Source of the DNA: Omphiscola glabra
Lineage: Eukaryota > Mollusca > Gastropoda > Lymnaeidae
Length of the DNA: 64,000 nt
Direction of reading: 5' to 3'
Assembly (NCBI GenBank): GCA_964017045.1
Contig: OZ024794.1
Coordinates: 28,707,315 to 28,771,314, forward strand
Under the pieces are notes generated by a model. That model searched no databases. It had not been told where the DNA came from and worked only from the letters and a program-made list of their open reading frames with translations. The position numbers and the translations under genes are program-made. The first letter of the stretch is position 1, and every line of letters begins with the position of its first letter. Below, piece after piece: positions 11,431 through 22,769 of the stretch.

Positions 11431-12069
11431 ATTACTTAATCCTATCGATGTACGATTACGTTACTTAATCCTATCGATGTACGATTACGTTACATAATCC
11501 TATCGATGTACGATTACGTTACTTAATCCTATCGATGTACGATTACGTTACTTAATCATATCGATGTATGATTACGTTACTTAATCCTATCGATGTACGA
11601 TTACGTTACTTAATCCTATCGATGTACGATTACGTTACTTAATCCTATCGATGTACAATTACGTTACTTAATCCTATCGATGTACGATTACGTTACTTAA
11701 TCCTATCGATGTACGACTACGTTACTTAATCCTATCGATGTACGATTACGTTACTTAATCCTATCGATGTACGATAACGTTACATAATCCTATCGATGTA
11801 CGATTACGTTACTTAATCCTATCGATGTACGATTACGTTACTTAATCCTATCGATGTACGATTACGTTACTTATGCTATCGATGTACGATTACGTTACTT
11901 TATTCTATCGATGTACGATTACGTTACTTTATTCTATCGATGTACGATTACGTTACTTTATCCTATCGATGTACGATTACGTTACTTTATCCTATCGATG
12001 TACGATTACGTTACTTTATCCTATCGATGTAAGATTACGTTACTTTATCCTATCGATGTAAGATTACGC
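11431..12069. repeat. 29-bp minisatellite, ~22 copies
   Basis: The unit core is cctatcgatgtacgattacg. Copies up to about 11875 end in ttacttaat and later copies in ttactttat, so the array splits into two blocks with different fixed variants. Each unit contains the palindrome ATCGAT. Confidence 0.97.
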
Positions 12070-12144
12070 GAATTCACGTTGCCATTAAACAACCCCTAAG
12101 AACATAGTTTGTCGTATAAATCGTTTATAAAACGTAATATCGAG

Positions 12145-12700
12145 CAATGGGGGGGGGGGCGGGGCTGAAAGTTTGACAAATCATGCAGACAGGTAACGAA
12201 CTTTATAAGAATCCCAAATTATGCTCTCTCTCTCCCCACCCCCCACCCCACCCCAAGGCTTGCAACCGCATATTTTGTTTTTGCACGCCGCTGAAATATT
12301 TTAAAATTGTAATGACCCACTCCAACTTACAACGCAGATTTATCAAACCAATTATTTATAAAAAAATTTTAAAAAAAATATTACGCACCAAACGCTCGTG
12401 TTATATTTTTAACGAATGTCATTTAGCGAAGTTATCTGGATTTCTGTTTGGGGACATCAGTAGCATCATTTTCCCTTCAGATTCCCCTTGAAAAAAACCC
12501 AGGAAAAACTGACTTTGAGGGTTGGGGGTGAAACTGGGGGTGTGGGGCTAAAAAGTTGATAGAATATGTTGTTATCGGCAAAAAAGTCTATGTGCCAAGT
12601 TTCAGCTAGATAGGTTGGCGGCAAATGGGTCAATTATCCGTCCGAAGATTTTGTCACCCATCCATAAACACACGAAGAAAAGCAAAGTTAATATAAGGGA
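12145..12700 (-). mobile_element. Helitron-like element, 5'-terminal part
   Basis: Internal blocks match the copies at 8697 and 31369 (for example gcacgcc, aaatattacgcaccaaacgctc, catttagcg). The plus-strand end reads agttaatataaggGA followed by T, which on the minus strand is the Helitron 5' TC end flanked by A. A block ending tgggtcaattatccgtccga is shared with the fragment at 14600-14711. The CTAG end is not visible, so the left boundary is approximate. Confidence 0.5.
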
Positions 12701-14167
12701 TGTAACTCAACAACCCATAAATCCAGAGGTTTTCGTATAAATCCGTTATATCCATTTTTATTATTTTATTTTATATTTTAATTATAGAATATATGACCTG
12801 ATGTTATCGGGATAATAACAGCTTGTGTTAAATCTACCAGCTACTGCAAAAAATCAAAATTCCTAACTTTAAAAATAAGTTTCTGTGTAATGATATTTAC
12901 GTTTCTAACATCATGAAGTTTTGAAAAGTGTTTATCTGTTATTTAATATACGCCTACCGTACTCCCTTTCACGGCCCTAAACTACATTTTGTATTCTCTA
13001 AGCATGACCTTAAATTACCAAATCTAAACTATCACTAACTATGTCATTATTGTCACTAAAGAAGTTTATTGAGGGACGATTTCTACGCTCGAGAAATACT
13101 TTAGATATCCAGTTAAATTTTGGGCCGACCCTACCCCCTAGTCGAGCCCTTGAACTACATTTACTTTTCTCTAAACACTGTGAGAACAAATTCTAAAATT
13201 CACACAAAAACTCTATATATGATATACGTATATTTTATATTAAACGAATTTGATATATTGATATCTTCATCAAAAATTTAAAGAAACGTTTACCTGGTTA
13301 TTTAATTATGCATAATCGGAAAACGTAAAACAAAGAAGTCTTTTATCCAAAAAGAATCTCGCAAAAGTTTTTCAAGTATATAACAGACTTGAGTGTCTTT
13401 TTTTTTTTTTAAAAATTTTCTAAGTTGTTAATCTCATAAAAATAAACACCGCCTTTTCTTTTCGCAAAGTAAAAACAAAAATATATTTTAATTTTTTGAA
13501 AGAAAATATTAACTCAACTAAATTTTTTAAATTAAATTGTCAAGTGTGTAAAATGATTGGGTTTCATTATTCAGGGGTATACTTATGTAAATGTACCCAC
13601 GTTTCGTTAACGCCATTGATTTTCTTAATTAATAAAATCTTCCACGCCATTGTAGTCCCATCCAATATGCTCTCACACATTTTTGGCCCTTCATATGGTT
13701 TGTTCTGGATGCATTATTTAATGCTATTTGGCTATGGTGTTTCGCTGCGCTGATTGACTTAAACGGCATTTTCTTATTAAAAGTATATTTAAAGGTTAGG
13801 TTTTTATTACGTTATAAATTCAATAAAAGTATATGTTTGGAATTTTAAAAAGTAAAAGCTTGTTAAATGTTAAAAATACAAAGCTAATTTTTGGTGTGTT
13901 TTATTAACAATTTAAAAAGCAATGAATTATATTTATTAATTTTAATTTTAAGAAGGGGAAAATACATTATCAGTTTTGTAACGTGCGGATTTTAAATTTA
14001 AAAAGCCTAAAGCTTAGGGTAAAATAGGCAATTCGTGCTATGACGTCATTTGCGTGTTTATTTAGAACCAATTAATTTTTATTTTATTTCTCAATATTAA
14101 CAACGCACAAGAAAACGCACTTAACACAACTGATGTTTGGGTTTTCTCGATAAATGTGATTACGATG
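12701..14167. other. AT-rich stretch without recognisable features
   Basis: Long A/T runs, many short stops, no tandem period and no supported gene. An 85-codon plus-strand frame at 13496-13753 shows no domain that I recognise. Confidence 0.5.
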
Positions 14168-14352
14168 CATGGCCGGCCCTAACAATTGCGGGGCCCTATG
14201 CGAAACGGATTGCGCGGTGCCCAGTCTGGGTAGGGATAAGGATAATAAGTAAAAATTAAGATTTTGTATTAGAAAATAAATTCGGGCGGGGCCTATGAAA
14301 GTGCGGGGTCCACTGCGGCCGCATAGGTTGCAGTGGCCTAAGGCCGGTCCTG
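14168..14352. mobile_element. hAT-type MITE with perfect 8-bp target duplication (185 bp)
   Basis: It is flanked on both sides by ttacgatg (14160-14167 and 14353-14360), the 8-bp duplication typical of hAT insertion. The ends are catggccggccctaac and ggccggtcctg, imperfect inverted repeats around a GGCCGG core. The interior is AT-rich with GC-rich shoulders. No coding capacity. Confidence 0.88.
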
Positions 14353-14599
14353 TTACGATGTAATTCTTTGATTATAATTTTTTAATTTTATTTTCTTAAC
14401 TTTTTAATTCGGATAAAATGAGTACAATAGTTCCTTAGTTGTTACTTCAAGGTATTTGTAATTTATAATCATAATACTTTAAACATTTACTAGATTAAAA
14501 TCGAATATATAATATTTTTTGCTCATTTCAATTTATTCGATTTCCGTAAAATAATAGAAAATAACTAAGATTGTTTTTAAGAATCCGAACGTATTTAAA

Positions 14600-14711
14600 T
14601 CTTTTCGTTTCAGCTCGGTAGATTGGCGGGGAAGTGGGTCAATGAGCCGTCCGAATATTTTTTGCCTCCCAGTCAGAAGCACATGAACGAATGCGAATTT
14701 AATATAAAGGA
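14600..14711 (-). mobile_element. Helitron-like 5'-end fragment
   Basis: The plus-strand sequence from tttcagctcggtag through gtgggtcaatgagccgtccg to gaatttaatataaagGA followed by T matches the right part of the 12145-12700 element and ends in the same GA|T manner. Only this end is recognisable. Confidence 0.5.
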
Positions 14712-14884
14712 TTTTAAAATAGTTACAATTTTCACAAGTGCTAGCTTAACTAAGGATGTTAGGATTATTTGTTCTTTCAACTCGATGGGTTTTAACCAAA
14801 TGTAAGCATGTTAAATGATGGATGACATGTAATGAGTACGTAAGGGGGAACGAGGCAGATTTCAGGATTAGGAAATAGTGACCC

Positions 14885-15022
14885 AGATGGTCAGCACTGA
14901 TACGGAGCGTCAGGGTGTAGATGGTCAGAAATATAAGATTGTCAGCATCAGATGGTCAGAACAAGAGGGTCAGAACTAGATGGTCAGAACTAGATGGTCA
15001 GAACTAGATGGTCAGCACAAGT
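14885..15022. repeat. 14-bp short tandem repeat, degenerate to the left
   Basis: agatggtcagaact repeats at a 14-bp spacing about four times at the right end; looser ggtcag-containing copies extend to the left. Confidence 0.8.
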
Positions 15023-15377
15023 TGAGTGGTGGTGGGGCAATCCTCGCCCTGTTTTTATAATGTGATTTAGGAAAGTACGTGTGCGTGTGTGTGGGGAGGC
15101 GCTGTGGTGGGTGTGGTCACGACTCAACCAATTACATGAAACTATCGCAAAAGGCATCGTGTGTGGGGGGGGCGCGCCTGCTCAAGGTCACGAACTTTAG
15201 CCAAATTAATTAGCTTGGCCTACACTCAGTGATTAACGAGGGCAGGCGATGAACGCCCAAACCAGGGCCTCTCAACTTGTCCAGCTTGTAACCCTCACGT
15301 TGCTGTGGTAGAAATGTATATGGAGTGTGCGAACCGTCTCACCCTCGACTCACGTGATGCAGAGCCCAGGACGGTGC

Positions 15378-15450
15378 CCTTCCCAGTACAGTGCACTTCC
15401 CAGTACAGTGCAATTCCCAGTACAGTGCACTACCCACTACAATACACGAC
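15378..15450. repeat. 18-bp tandem repeat, ~4 copies
   Basis: cttcccagtacagtgca recurs at 18 bp, decaying into cactacccactacaatac. Confidence 0.85.
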
Positions 15451-15551
15451 AGTACATTGCGCAATGACACAAAATAGATTCCAACTGCCAGCCTTAATAT
15501 TGTAGATAATTATTTCCTTTCAAGCACGCCGAAACATGTCATACCGTGTAC

Positions 15552-15637
15552 TTGACTCTCTGGGCACGTCATACAACTCTCTGGGCACGTCATACAACTC
15601 TCTGGGCACGTCATACAACTCTCTGGGCACGTCATGC
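15552..15637. repeat. 21-bp tandem repeat, 4 copies
   Basis: tctctgggcacgtcatacaa-type units recur exactly every 21 bp; they read as Leu-Trp-Ala-Arg-His-Thr-Thr repeats in one frame. Confidence 0.9.
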
Positions 15638-15759
15638 AACGTCGGGTTTTGTTCTTTGTTACAGAAGCTTTCTGGTTTGTAACATACCGGCACAGGCTTA
15701 CACTCAGTTCCCCTCGAGCCTAACTCTATCCTGCTCTCAGTCACAAACTCGTTACACTA

Positions 15760-16417
15760 TTGGTCTCTTGGCATTGTCTTCATATTGGTCTCCTGGCATT
15801 GCCTTCATATTGGTCTCCTGGTATTGTCTTCATATTGGTCTCTTGGCATTGTCTTCATATTGGTCTCTTGGCATTGTCTTCATATTGGTCTCTTGGTATT
15901 GTCTTCATATTGGTCTCTTGGCATTGTCTTCATATTGGTCTCTTGGTATTGTCTTCATATTGGTCTCTTGGCATTGTCTTCATATTGGTCTCTTGGCGTT
16001 GTCTTCATATTGGTCTCTTGGCGTTGTCTTCATATTGGTCTCCTGGCATTGCCTTCATATTGGTCTCCTGGTATTGTCTTCATATTGGTCTCTTGGCATT
16101 GTCTTCATATTGGTCTCTTGGCATTGTCTTCATATTGGTCTCTTGGCATTGTCTTCATATTGGTCTCTTGGCATTGTCATCATATTGGTCTCTTGGCATT
16201 GTCTTCATATTGGTCTCTTGGCATTGTCTTCATATTGGTCTCTTGGCATTGTCTTCACGTTGGTCTGCTGGTATTGTCTTCATATTGGTCTCTTGGCATT
16301 GTCTTCACGTTGGTCTCTTGGCATTGTCTTCACGTTGGTCTCTTGGCATTGTCTTCACGTTGGTCTCTTGGCATTGTCTTCACGTTGGTCTCTTGGCATT
16401 GTCTTCACATTTGTCTG
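15760..16417. repeat. 25-bp minisatellite, ~26 copies
   Basis: The core is ttggtctcttggcattgtct, with a 25-bp period. The right-hand copies share tcacgttgg in place of tcatattgg, showing directional spread of a variant. All three plus frames are open because the unit has no stop in any frame. Confidence 0.97.
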
Positions 16418-16895
16418 TATTTTCCTTTTAGAAAATCTTTTTGTCTCATATCAATCGTATACAGAACGCTCTCCTGGCGGAGAAGAATTTTAAAAAAAAA
16501 ATTAAATAAAAAAAAAAAATCAACATTGCCTTGTCAACATAGATTCGATCGTTTTAAAGTAGTTAGGTGGTGATTAATAATGCATATCCTATTTATGTAT
16601 GCTGTACAGAGAAGAAGATAGAGTGTTTGGCACCCGGGGAATATGATTCGTTTTTCTACGCCCCCCAAGCTCAAAATCCACTATTTCCATCAATAAAATA
16701 CAACCAAAGCCCATTCTGGTGCCCCACTAGTCTGGCACCCGTGGGACATCTGCCCCCACCTCTGATGCTGAACTGGCTTGCTTGGGGTTAATACGCACGG
16801 ACACTTATCTATACGCATATCTTGGTGCACACACACGAAGAGGTTTCATTATTCAATACATATTGCCCCTATCATCATTCTGGTACGTGTTCAAA
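16418..16895. other. Unique stretch between two arrays
   Basis: It contains an A-rich tract at about 16492-16520 and no recognised gene or transposon terminus. Confidence 0.5.
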
Positions 16896-17486
16896 GTTTT
16901 GTATTGTAGGTAGACGATGAAACGGAAATCTCCGTGTTACAAAATACTGAAATAGTTTTGTGTTGTAGGTAGACGATGAAACGGAAATCTCCGTGTTACA
17001 AAATACTGAAATAGTTTTGTGTTGTAGGTAGACGAGGAAACGGAAATCTCCGTGTTACAAAATACTGAAATAGTTTTGTGTTGTAGGTAGACGATGAAAC
17101 GGAAATCTCCGTGTTACAAAATACTGAAATAGTTTTGTATTGTAGGTAGACGAGGAAACGGAAATCTCTGTATTACAAAATACTGAAATAGTTTTGTGTT
17201 GTAGGTAGACGAGGAAACGGAAATCTCTGTGTTACAAAATACTGAAATTGTTTTGTATTGTAGGTAGACGAGGAAAAAGAAATCTCTGTGTTACAAAATA
17301 CTGAAATTGTTTTGTATTGTAGGTAGACGAGGAAACGGAAATCTCTGTATTACAAAATACTGAAATTGTTTTGTGTTGTAGCTAGACGAGGAAACGGAAA
17401 TCTCTGAGTTACAAAATACTGAAATAGTTTTGTGTTGTAGGTAGACGAGGAAAAAGAAATCTCTGTGTTACAAAATACTGAAATTG
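16896..17486. repeat. 59-bp minisatellite, 10 copies, with internal hairpin
   Basis: gttttgtgttgtaggtagac recurs every 59 bp (16896, 16955, 17014 and on). The first copies contain acggaaatctccgt, a perfect 5-bp inverted repeat with an aatc loop. Later copies carry acggaaatctctgt, which keeps the stem through a G-T pair, or aagaaatctctgt. Block-wise sharing of variants suggests amplification in sub-blocks. Confidence 0.96.
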
Positions 17487-17729
17487 ATCATCTTTATTAA
17501 TAAATACTGACAGGTATGTTTACGCATTTAAAACCCGTTTCTCAAAGTTTGTGAACCGCTGTGGTCAGCCAATGAAATGTGTGAAATGGTCGCCTTAGTA
17601 GATAAGTATTTCCTTACACACAGACTGGAATAGCTGAAGTAGGAAGAAAAGGGGGTGAGGGGGCTGTTTGGAGAGATGGTATGGGAGGCAGGGGAGCTAT
17701 GGGGAGCGGGAAAATGCAAACAGATAAAC

Positions 17730-18220
17730 GTCTGTAGTGTGATATGTCCAAACGTCTGTAACGTGATCTGCCCACAATTATGTTGCTTTATATGTCCACG
17801 TGTCTGTAGTATGAGATGGCCCACGTCCGAGGTGCAATATGCCCACATGTCTGTATTGTCTTATGATTACATGTCTGTACTGTGATATGCCCACCTGTCT
17901 GCAGTTTGATATGCCCACACAAACACGTCCGTTAGTATGATATGCCCACCTGTCTGTAGTTTGATATGCCCACACAGACACGTCCGTGGTGTGATACGCC
18001 CGCCTGTCTGCAGTTTGATATGCCCACACAGACACTTCCGTGGTGTGATAAGCCCGCCTGTCTGCAGTTTGATATGCCCACACAGACACGTCCGTGGTGT
18101 GATATGCCCGCCTGTCTGCAGTTTGATATGCCAACACAGACACGTCCGTGGTGTGACATACCCGCCTGTCTGCAGTTTGATATGCCCACACAGACACGTC
18201 CATAGTGTGATACGCCCGCA
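17730..18220. repeat. 27-bp minisatellite evolving into a 54-bp higher-order repeat
   Basis: The left part (17730-17880) consists of diverged ~27-bp monomers around gtctgtagtgtgatatgtcc. The right part (17880-18220) alternates gtctgcagtttgatatgccc with cacgtccgtggtgtgatatg in a regular 54-bp dimer. The shared tgatatgccc shows both halves derive from one monomer. Confidence 0.96.
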
Positions 18221-18725
18221 CATACAACCTTACACCACTTACCTTTTGTTGTGTCTGGCGTCTGTGTTTAAAAGCCGGACCTCATACCTGTCAGGTAAAC
18301 GTGCCAAATCTATGGTTGCGCAGTCAAACATTCACAACTGTCTATGGCCGCTCGTGTGTGCACGCAGTTATATGTCAAAGATTTTGTGCCTACCTCTCAA
18401 AGATTAGATTGACAAACATAATTGATCAGAGACATTACGGTGAAGATGCCTGGTAAAGAAAGAGATCAAATCTTAACGTCGTCATTTCCCATGTACTGTT
18501 TCCTTTCATACCGCACCTACCAGCCTCTAACCAAACCTCTCCACCCCCCCCCCACCACCAGCCACAACAACAGCACAACAACCCGTTTTGTTACACATCT
18601 TAAAGGACCTATGAACCTCGTGGTCTGACGCCATTTCTCGTGTTTCAATATTTCTCAATTACCGAGGATCTATTTGTAGCTAACGACTAAAAAGCTTTAA
18701 ACTTAACGAGTGAATCATTGCAAAA
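18221..18725. other. Unique stretch, no supported feature
   Basis: Mixed sequence with a C-rich microsatellite near 18541-18600. The short reading frames have no recognisable domain. Confidence 0.45.
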
Positions 18726-18727
18726 TG

Positions 18728-18780
18728 TAAGGGTTGGGTTGGGTTGGGCTGGGTGGGTGGGTGGGATGGGATGGGAAGGT
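18728..18780 (+). repeat. GGGTT/GGGT/GGGAT low-complexity tract, G-quadruplex potential
   Basis: About ten GGG runs separated by 1-2 bases (gggttgggttgggctggg, then gggtgggtgggatggg) within 50 bp on the plus strand. This density strongly favours quadruplex folding. It is not the TTAGGG telomere repeat. Confidence 0.85.
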
Positions 18781-18873
18781 TGGTGTGGTGTGAGCATTAA
18801 TAAGGACAGATAGATGTTCTTTTAGTTAAATTTATCACATCTTCTAAATGATCTAAATTCTTCACTGCTTCAG

Positions 18874-19064
18874 CAGTGGCGTAGCGAGCTTAACTCGCGC
18901 CCGGGGCACAATACCTTATTAGCGCCCTCCCCAATACCTTTTTAGCGCCCCCCCTCTATTCGAAAACCATACAATATTATAGTAAAATATACCATTTGGC
19001 GCCCCTTTGTGAGTAGCGCCCGGGGCATGATGCCCCCCTTGCCCCCCCCTTCACTACGCCACTG
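18874..19064. mobile_element. hAT-type MITE, CAGTGGCGTAGCGAGC family, copy 1
   Basis: The termini cagtggcgtag and ctacgccactg are perfect inverted repeats. A perfect 8-bp duplication tgcttcag flanks it (18866-18873 and 19065-19072). It is 191 bp long and nearly identical inside to the copies at 28477 and 62320 (gaaaaccatacaatattat, ataccatttggcgcccc). Poly-C runs lie near the right end. No coding. Confidence 0.92.
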
Positions 19065-19309
19065 TGCTTCAGCTGTTTTTTGGTTTTCTATTTTCTCCTC
19101 TAATTTCCCTCTCCTGAAGACAACGTTTTGTTTCTCAAGCCAATAAGTTAACGCTGTTCTAATAATAATAATAATTTATCAACGCTTTATTTAACGATGA
19201 AGGTATCGATCTATCGATTCACATAAAATGTTTTTTTTTTAAAAATATATCTATGTTTTCTAATTTTTTAAAATACACTGGTCGCTTATTTCAAATTAAA
19301 GTATACTAA

Positions 19310-19905
19310 CTCGATCTGCCCGCCTGTCTGTTTGTCTGTATGTCCATCTGTCTGTCTGTCTCTCTCTCTCTCACTGTCAAAGCATGTCTGTATGTTCGTC
19401 TATCTCTCTCACTATTTCAATCTCTCTCTCTTTCTCTGAATCTCTCTCTCTCAATCCCTCTCTCAATCTCTCTCAATCTCTCTCTCTCACTCGCTCTATG
19501 TCGGTGGCATCTTTTCTGCCCTCGCTCTATCATTTCCTCAAGTTAACATTTTTCTCTTTCTCTTCTTTTCTCAGTTCCCTTCTCTAATTTCTCCGCTCTC
19601 CCTATTTCTGTCTCTCACTATTTTTTCTCTCTCTTCCTCCCTCACTCCCTCCCTCACTCACATCCCACCCCTCCCTCTCACCTCTCCCTCTCTCTCTTCC
19701 CCCTGCCTCCCATCGCTCCCTCCCTCTCACTTCTCCCTCACCCTCTCCCTGTCACGTCTCTCTCTCTCTTCCCCCTCCCTCCCTCTCATTTCTCTCCCTC
19801 TCTCTCTCTTCCCCCTCACTCCCTCACCTCCCTCCTTCCCTCTCATTTCTCTTCCTTATTCACTCCCTCTCACTTCTCTCTCTCTCTCTCTCTCTCACTA
19901 TCACG
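19310..19905. repeat. Pyrimidine-rich low-complexity tract
   Basis: ctgtctgt blocks at the left change to ctctct and ccctccctct blocks to the right, with one short non-repetitive break near 19490-19590. There is no stable long period. Confidence 0.85.
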
Positions 19906-20365
19906 AATATACATTGACGTTGTCTCTCTCTCTTGCCATTGTTTCCACCTACATATTCAGCAGCATTGTTCGCCCGCCTCTAAATGGCCAGCGAGCTCCC
20001 AGAAACCGTTATGTTGTAAAACACTACATCCCCGGGTGTTGCAAATAAGCTCTCGAGTTCGGCCTCGGCCAGTGATTTACGAGACAAAGGTTTCCTAGAA
20101 AAGTTGAACAAGCCAACGAGACCCTTCCATGTTATCTATCTGGCTTTGACCTCATTTCTAAAAATAATCCTTAGACTCATCCACCGCAGACCGGCGAGTA
20201 ATTACAATGGTGAAAGTGTACGTAGTCAGCGCTGATCATTGGCAGAAACCTTGTACAGTGAGTTTAAAGGAAAAACATTGGAAGTTAAAGGAACGAATTT
20301 TAGCATAATAAAATTAAATGGATCAACCTAACAACTGTTGATACAATCCCATCTCCATTCCGCCC
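19906..20365. other. Unique stretch between pyrimidine tract and MITE
   Basis: Somewhat CpG-rich around 20000-20090 (ctcgagttcggcctcggcc). A plus-strand taaATGGCCAGCGAG at 19982 opens only 11 codons before a stop and has no good donor, so I call no exon. Confidence 0.4.
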
Positions 20366-20545
20366 CAGTGGCGTAGCTAGGATTAGTGCCGCCCGGAGCG
20401 GGACAAGATTTTCGCGGGCCCCCTTTATCGAAAAAAAACAACCTTGCAATTTGCCCAAATTTCCCCCACAATATAGAGAAAAAATGCCGCCCATAGTGGA
20501 GTGCCTCCTCTGCCTCTTCCTCCGACACTGCCCCCCCCCCCCCCT
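20366..20545 (+). mobile_element. hAT-type MITE, CAGTGGCGTAGCTAG subfamily, decayed right end
   Basis: It begins cagtggcgtagctagg and shares tgccgcccgg and gacaagattttcgc blocks with the 32397 copy. The right end is disrupted (cgacactg followed by a C homopolymer). No clear duplication is seen, so the right boundary is uncertain. Confidence 0.6.
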
Positions 20546-20649
20546 TTTCAATGCTTTCAAAATTTGTTGGAAATTTAAAAGTTATTTTATGCCAATTTTT
20601 TTTTTTAAATTTAACAGCCTGCTTTTTTAAACATATATATATATATATA

Positions 20650-20760
20650 CTAGCTAATATACCCGGGATTGCATTCAGAAAAACAACAGCTTCTACAGTC
20701 TACATGTAAAAATATGCCCCCCCCCCCCCCCCCCCCAAAAAATAAATAATAATAATTGAT
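20650..20760 (-). mobile_element. Helitron-like CTAG terminus
   Basis: A TA microsatellite is followed by A-CTAG, then ctaatata and cccggg. This has the same spacing between CTAG and a palindrome as the end at 8697. A 20-bp C tract follows at about 20717-20736, as in the other copies. The other end is not identified. Confidence 0.4.
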
Positions 20761-20824
20761 TTGTCTCCTATTAAGACCCATATAGAATAACTTTTTCTAA
20801 AATCTTTCCTTCCCCGATGGAAGT

Positions 20825-21175
20825 TGCAAATAAGCCCTCCCTCCCTCTCATACCTCCCTCCCTCCCTCTCATTTCTCTTCCTCATTCACTTCCTCTCACT
20901 TCTCTCTTTCTATCCCCCTCACTCCCTCACACCCTCCCTCTCACTTCCACCCTCACTCCCCTCCCTCACTCACATTACTCCCTCCACCCCCTCACTTCTC
21001 TCCATCTATCTCTCTCTCTTCCCCATCCCTCCCTCCCTCTCTCCCTCTCACTTCTCTCCCTCTTCCCCCTCCCTCCCATCCCTCCATCCCTCTCTCTCTC
21101 TTCCCCCTCCCTCCCATCCCTCCCTCCCTCTCTCTCTCTCTCTCCCCCATCCCTCCCTCCCTCTCACTTATATAT
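20825..21175. repeat. Pyrimidine-rich tract (ccctccctctca blocks)
   Basis: The sequence is almost purely C and T, with recurring cccctccctccc and cacttctctc blocks but no exact period. Long Ser/Pro/Leu frames are compositional artefacts. Confidence 0.9.
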
Positions 21176-21775
21176 ATTGTTTAATCTGTGACCACCATAG
21201 GTTCCTATGTTTATTTATCTGGCCAGACAGCTGAGACCGGGACTATTCAGAAATCCCGCGCGTCATTCTTCTGAAGCCAATCACACGAGTTCTATGATTA
21301 AGACACCGAAATATGAAAAAAAAAGAAAATCTGTGGTGATGTATGAAAGTTTCATCTACTGGGAGGCAGCACCGAGGGCTTGATTGAGTCAGTCACACAG
21401 AAATATCATTTTGAAAAGGGCGGTCTGAGGGTCAACCAACCGTTCTAATACAAGAAAGTAGACTGAGTTGCAGTGGGGGGGGGGGGATATGAGAGAGAGA
21501 GAGAGAGCTATAAATTGGGGGGGAGAGGTTGGAGAGGGTACTAAACTTTAGTCAAGGCAGTATGGGCAAAGGTTTCAGACTTTGTTGTTCGAAAAACGAT
21601 GGAGGTGTAATTTGGTGAATGGGGATGGGTGGAGGAATAGGGTGGATACTGACATGAGTGAAAAGGTTAGGCGGAACCTAAGATGGGGGGGGGGGGAATT
21701 AAGGTAAAATATCTTAGTCGTATTATTTAATCCCTTTAAATGGGACATGTTCTTTTATATAAACATGTCGAGACA
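21176..21775. other. Unique stretch with G tracts and GA microsatellite
   Basis: It holds G homopolymers at about 21475-21487 and 21685-21697 and a short (GA)n run near 21493-21507. No gene is supported. Confidence 0.45.
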
Positions 21776-21858
21776 TAAATAGTGTGTCATGGGTGTGTGG
21801 GGGGGGGGGCGAGATGGGTGAACACTGGCCTCGGCGGCGTACCTTTGATCCGCCACTG
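21776..21858 (-). mobile_element. hAT-like terminal fragment
   Basis: On the minus strand it begins cagtggcggatcaaagg at 21858, a typical hAT MITE start, followed by a C homopolymer. The other end is not seen. Confidence 0.35.
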
Positions 21859-21884
21859 GTTGGGAAATTGTATGACCGAACCGA

Positions 21885-22082
21885 CATGGGCACGATGTAA
21901 TGGCGGCATGGGCACGATGTAATGGCGGCATGGAAACAATGTAATGACGGCATGGGCACAATGTAATGGCGGCATGGGCACAATGTAATGACGGCATGGG
22001 CACATTGTAATGGCGGCATGGGCACGATGTAATTGCGGCATGGGCACAATGTAATGGCGGCATGGGCACGATGTAATGGCGG
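21885..22082. repeat. 22-bp minisatellite, 9 copies, each with a YY1-like site
   Basis: catgggcacgatgtaatggc recurs every 22 bp with few changes. Each full unit joins to gtaatggcggcatgg, which resembles the YY1 consensus aanatggcggc. Confidence 0.96.
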
Positions 22083-22397
22083 TAGGCAACTTGTTGTCAC
22101 AGCGGCGTTTAGTTTTTGTCCTCCAACTAATACGGCGTATTTTATTTATCTTTACGTGTTCTAAATAGCTTTATAAAGGGAGGTGGGCTACGTTTTAACC
22201 CCCCCCCCCAACCCCGGCTTCCAGCGATGGTATGATAAGATGGACGAGCGAGTTGACCGACATTTTCCTGCAGATCCTGAGATCCCAAATGCCTTGACCT
22301 TAGGACCCTTTTCAGTGGTCCAAGCATCTGTTCCATGTCTTATAGATTTGATATCTGTATATCATCTGTATCCTTATATTAAGTTCTTCGTCCTAAT

Positions 22398-22582
22398 CTG
22401 TTCTATATCTTTTCAGTGTGCTGTATCTTTTCAGTGTTCTGTATCTTTTCAGTGTTCTGTATCTTTTCAGTGTTCTGTATCTTTTCAGTGTTCTGTATCT
22501 TTTCAGTGTTCTGTATCTTTTCAGTGTTCTGTATCTTTTCAATGTTCTGTATCTTTTCAGTGTTCTATATCGTTATCAGTGT
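22398..22582. repeat. 18-bp minisatellite, ~10 copies
   Basis: The unit is tctgtatcttttcagtgt, nearly invariant. Each copy contains ttttcag, which looks like a splice-acceptor tail. All three frames are open. Confidence 0.97.
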
Positions 22583-22639
22583 GTTCCCTTGCCTCTCCTA
22601 TATACCCTCGGCAAGTGGGTGGTGTTCATGTGCCCCTAC

Positions 22640-22755
22640 ATCCACCCCAAAGCCTGGCCTCCACCCCAAAGCCTGGCCTCCACCCCAAAGCCTGGCCTCC
22701 ACCCCAAAGCCTGGCCTCCACCCCAAAGCCTGGCCTCCACCCCAAAGCCTGGCCT
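22640..22755. repeat. 19-bp tandem repeat, 6 copies
   Basis: The unit is ccaccccaaagcctggcct and all copies are practically identical, which suggests a very recent expansion. Confidence 0.97.
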
Positions 22756-22769
22756 CTTGGTGGCTTTTT

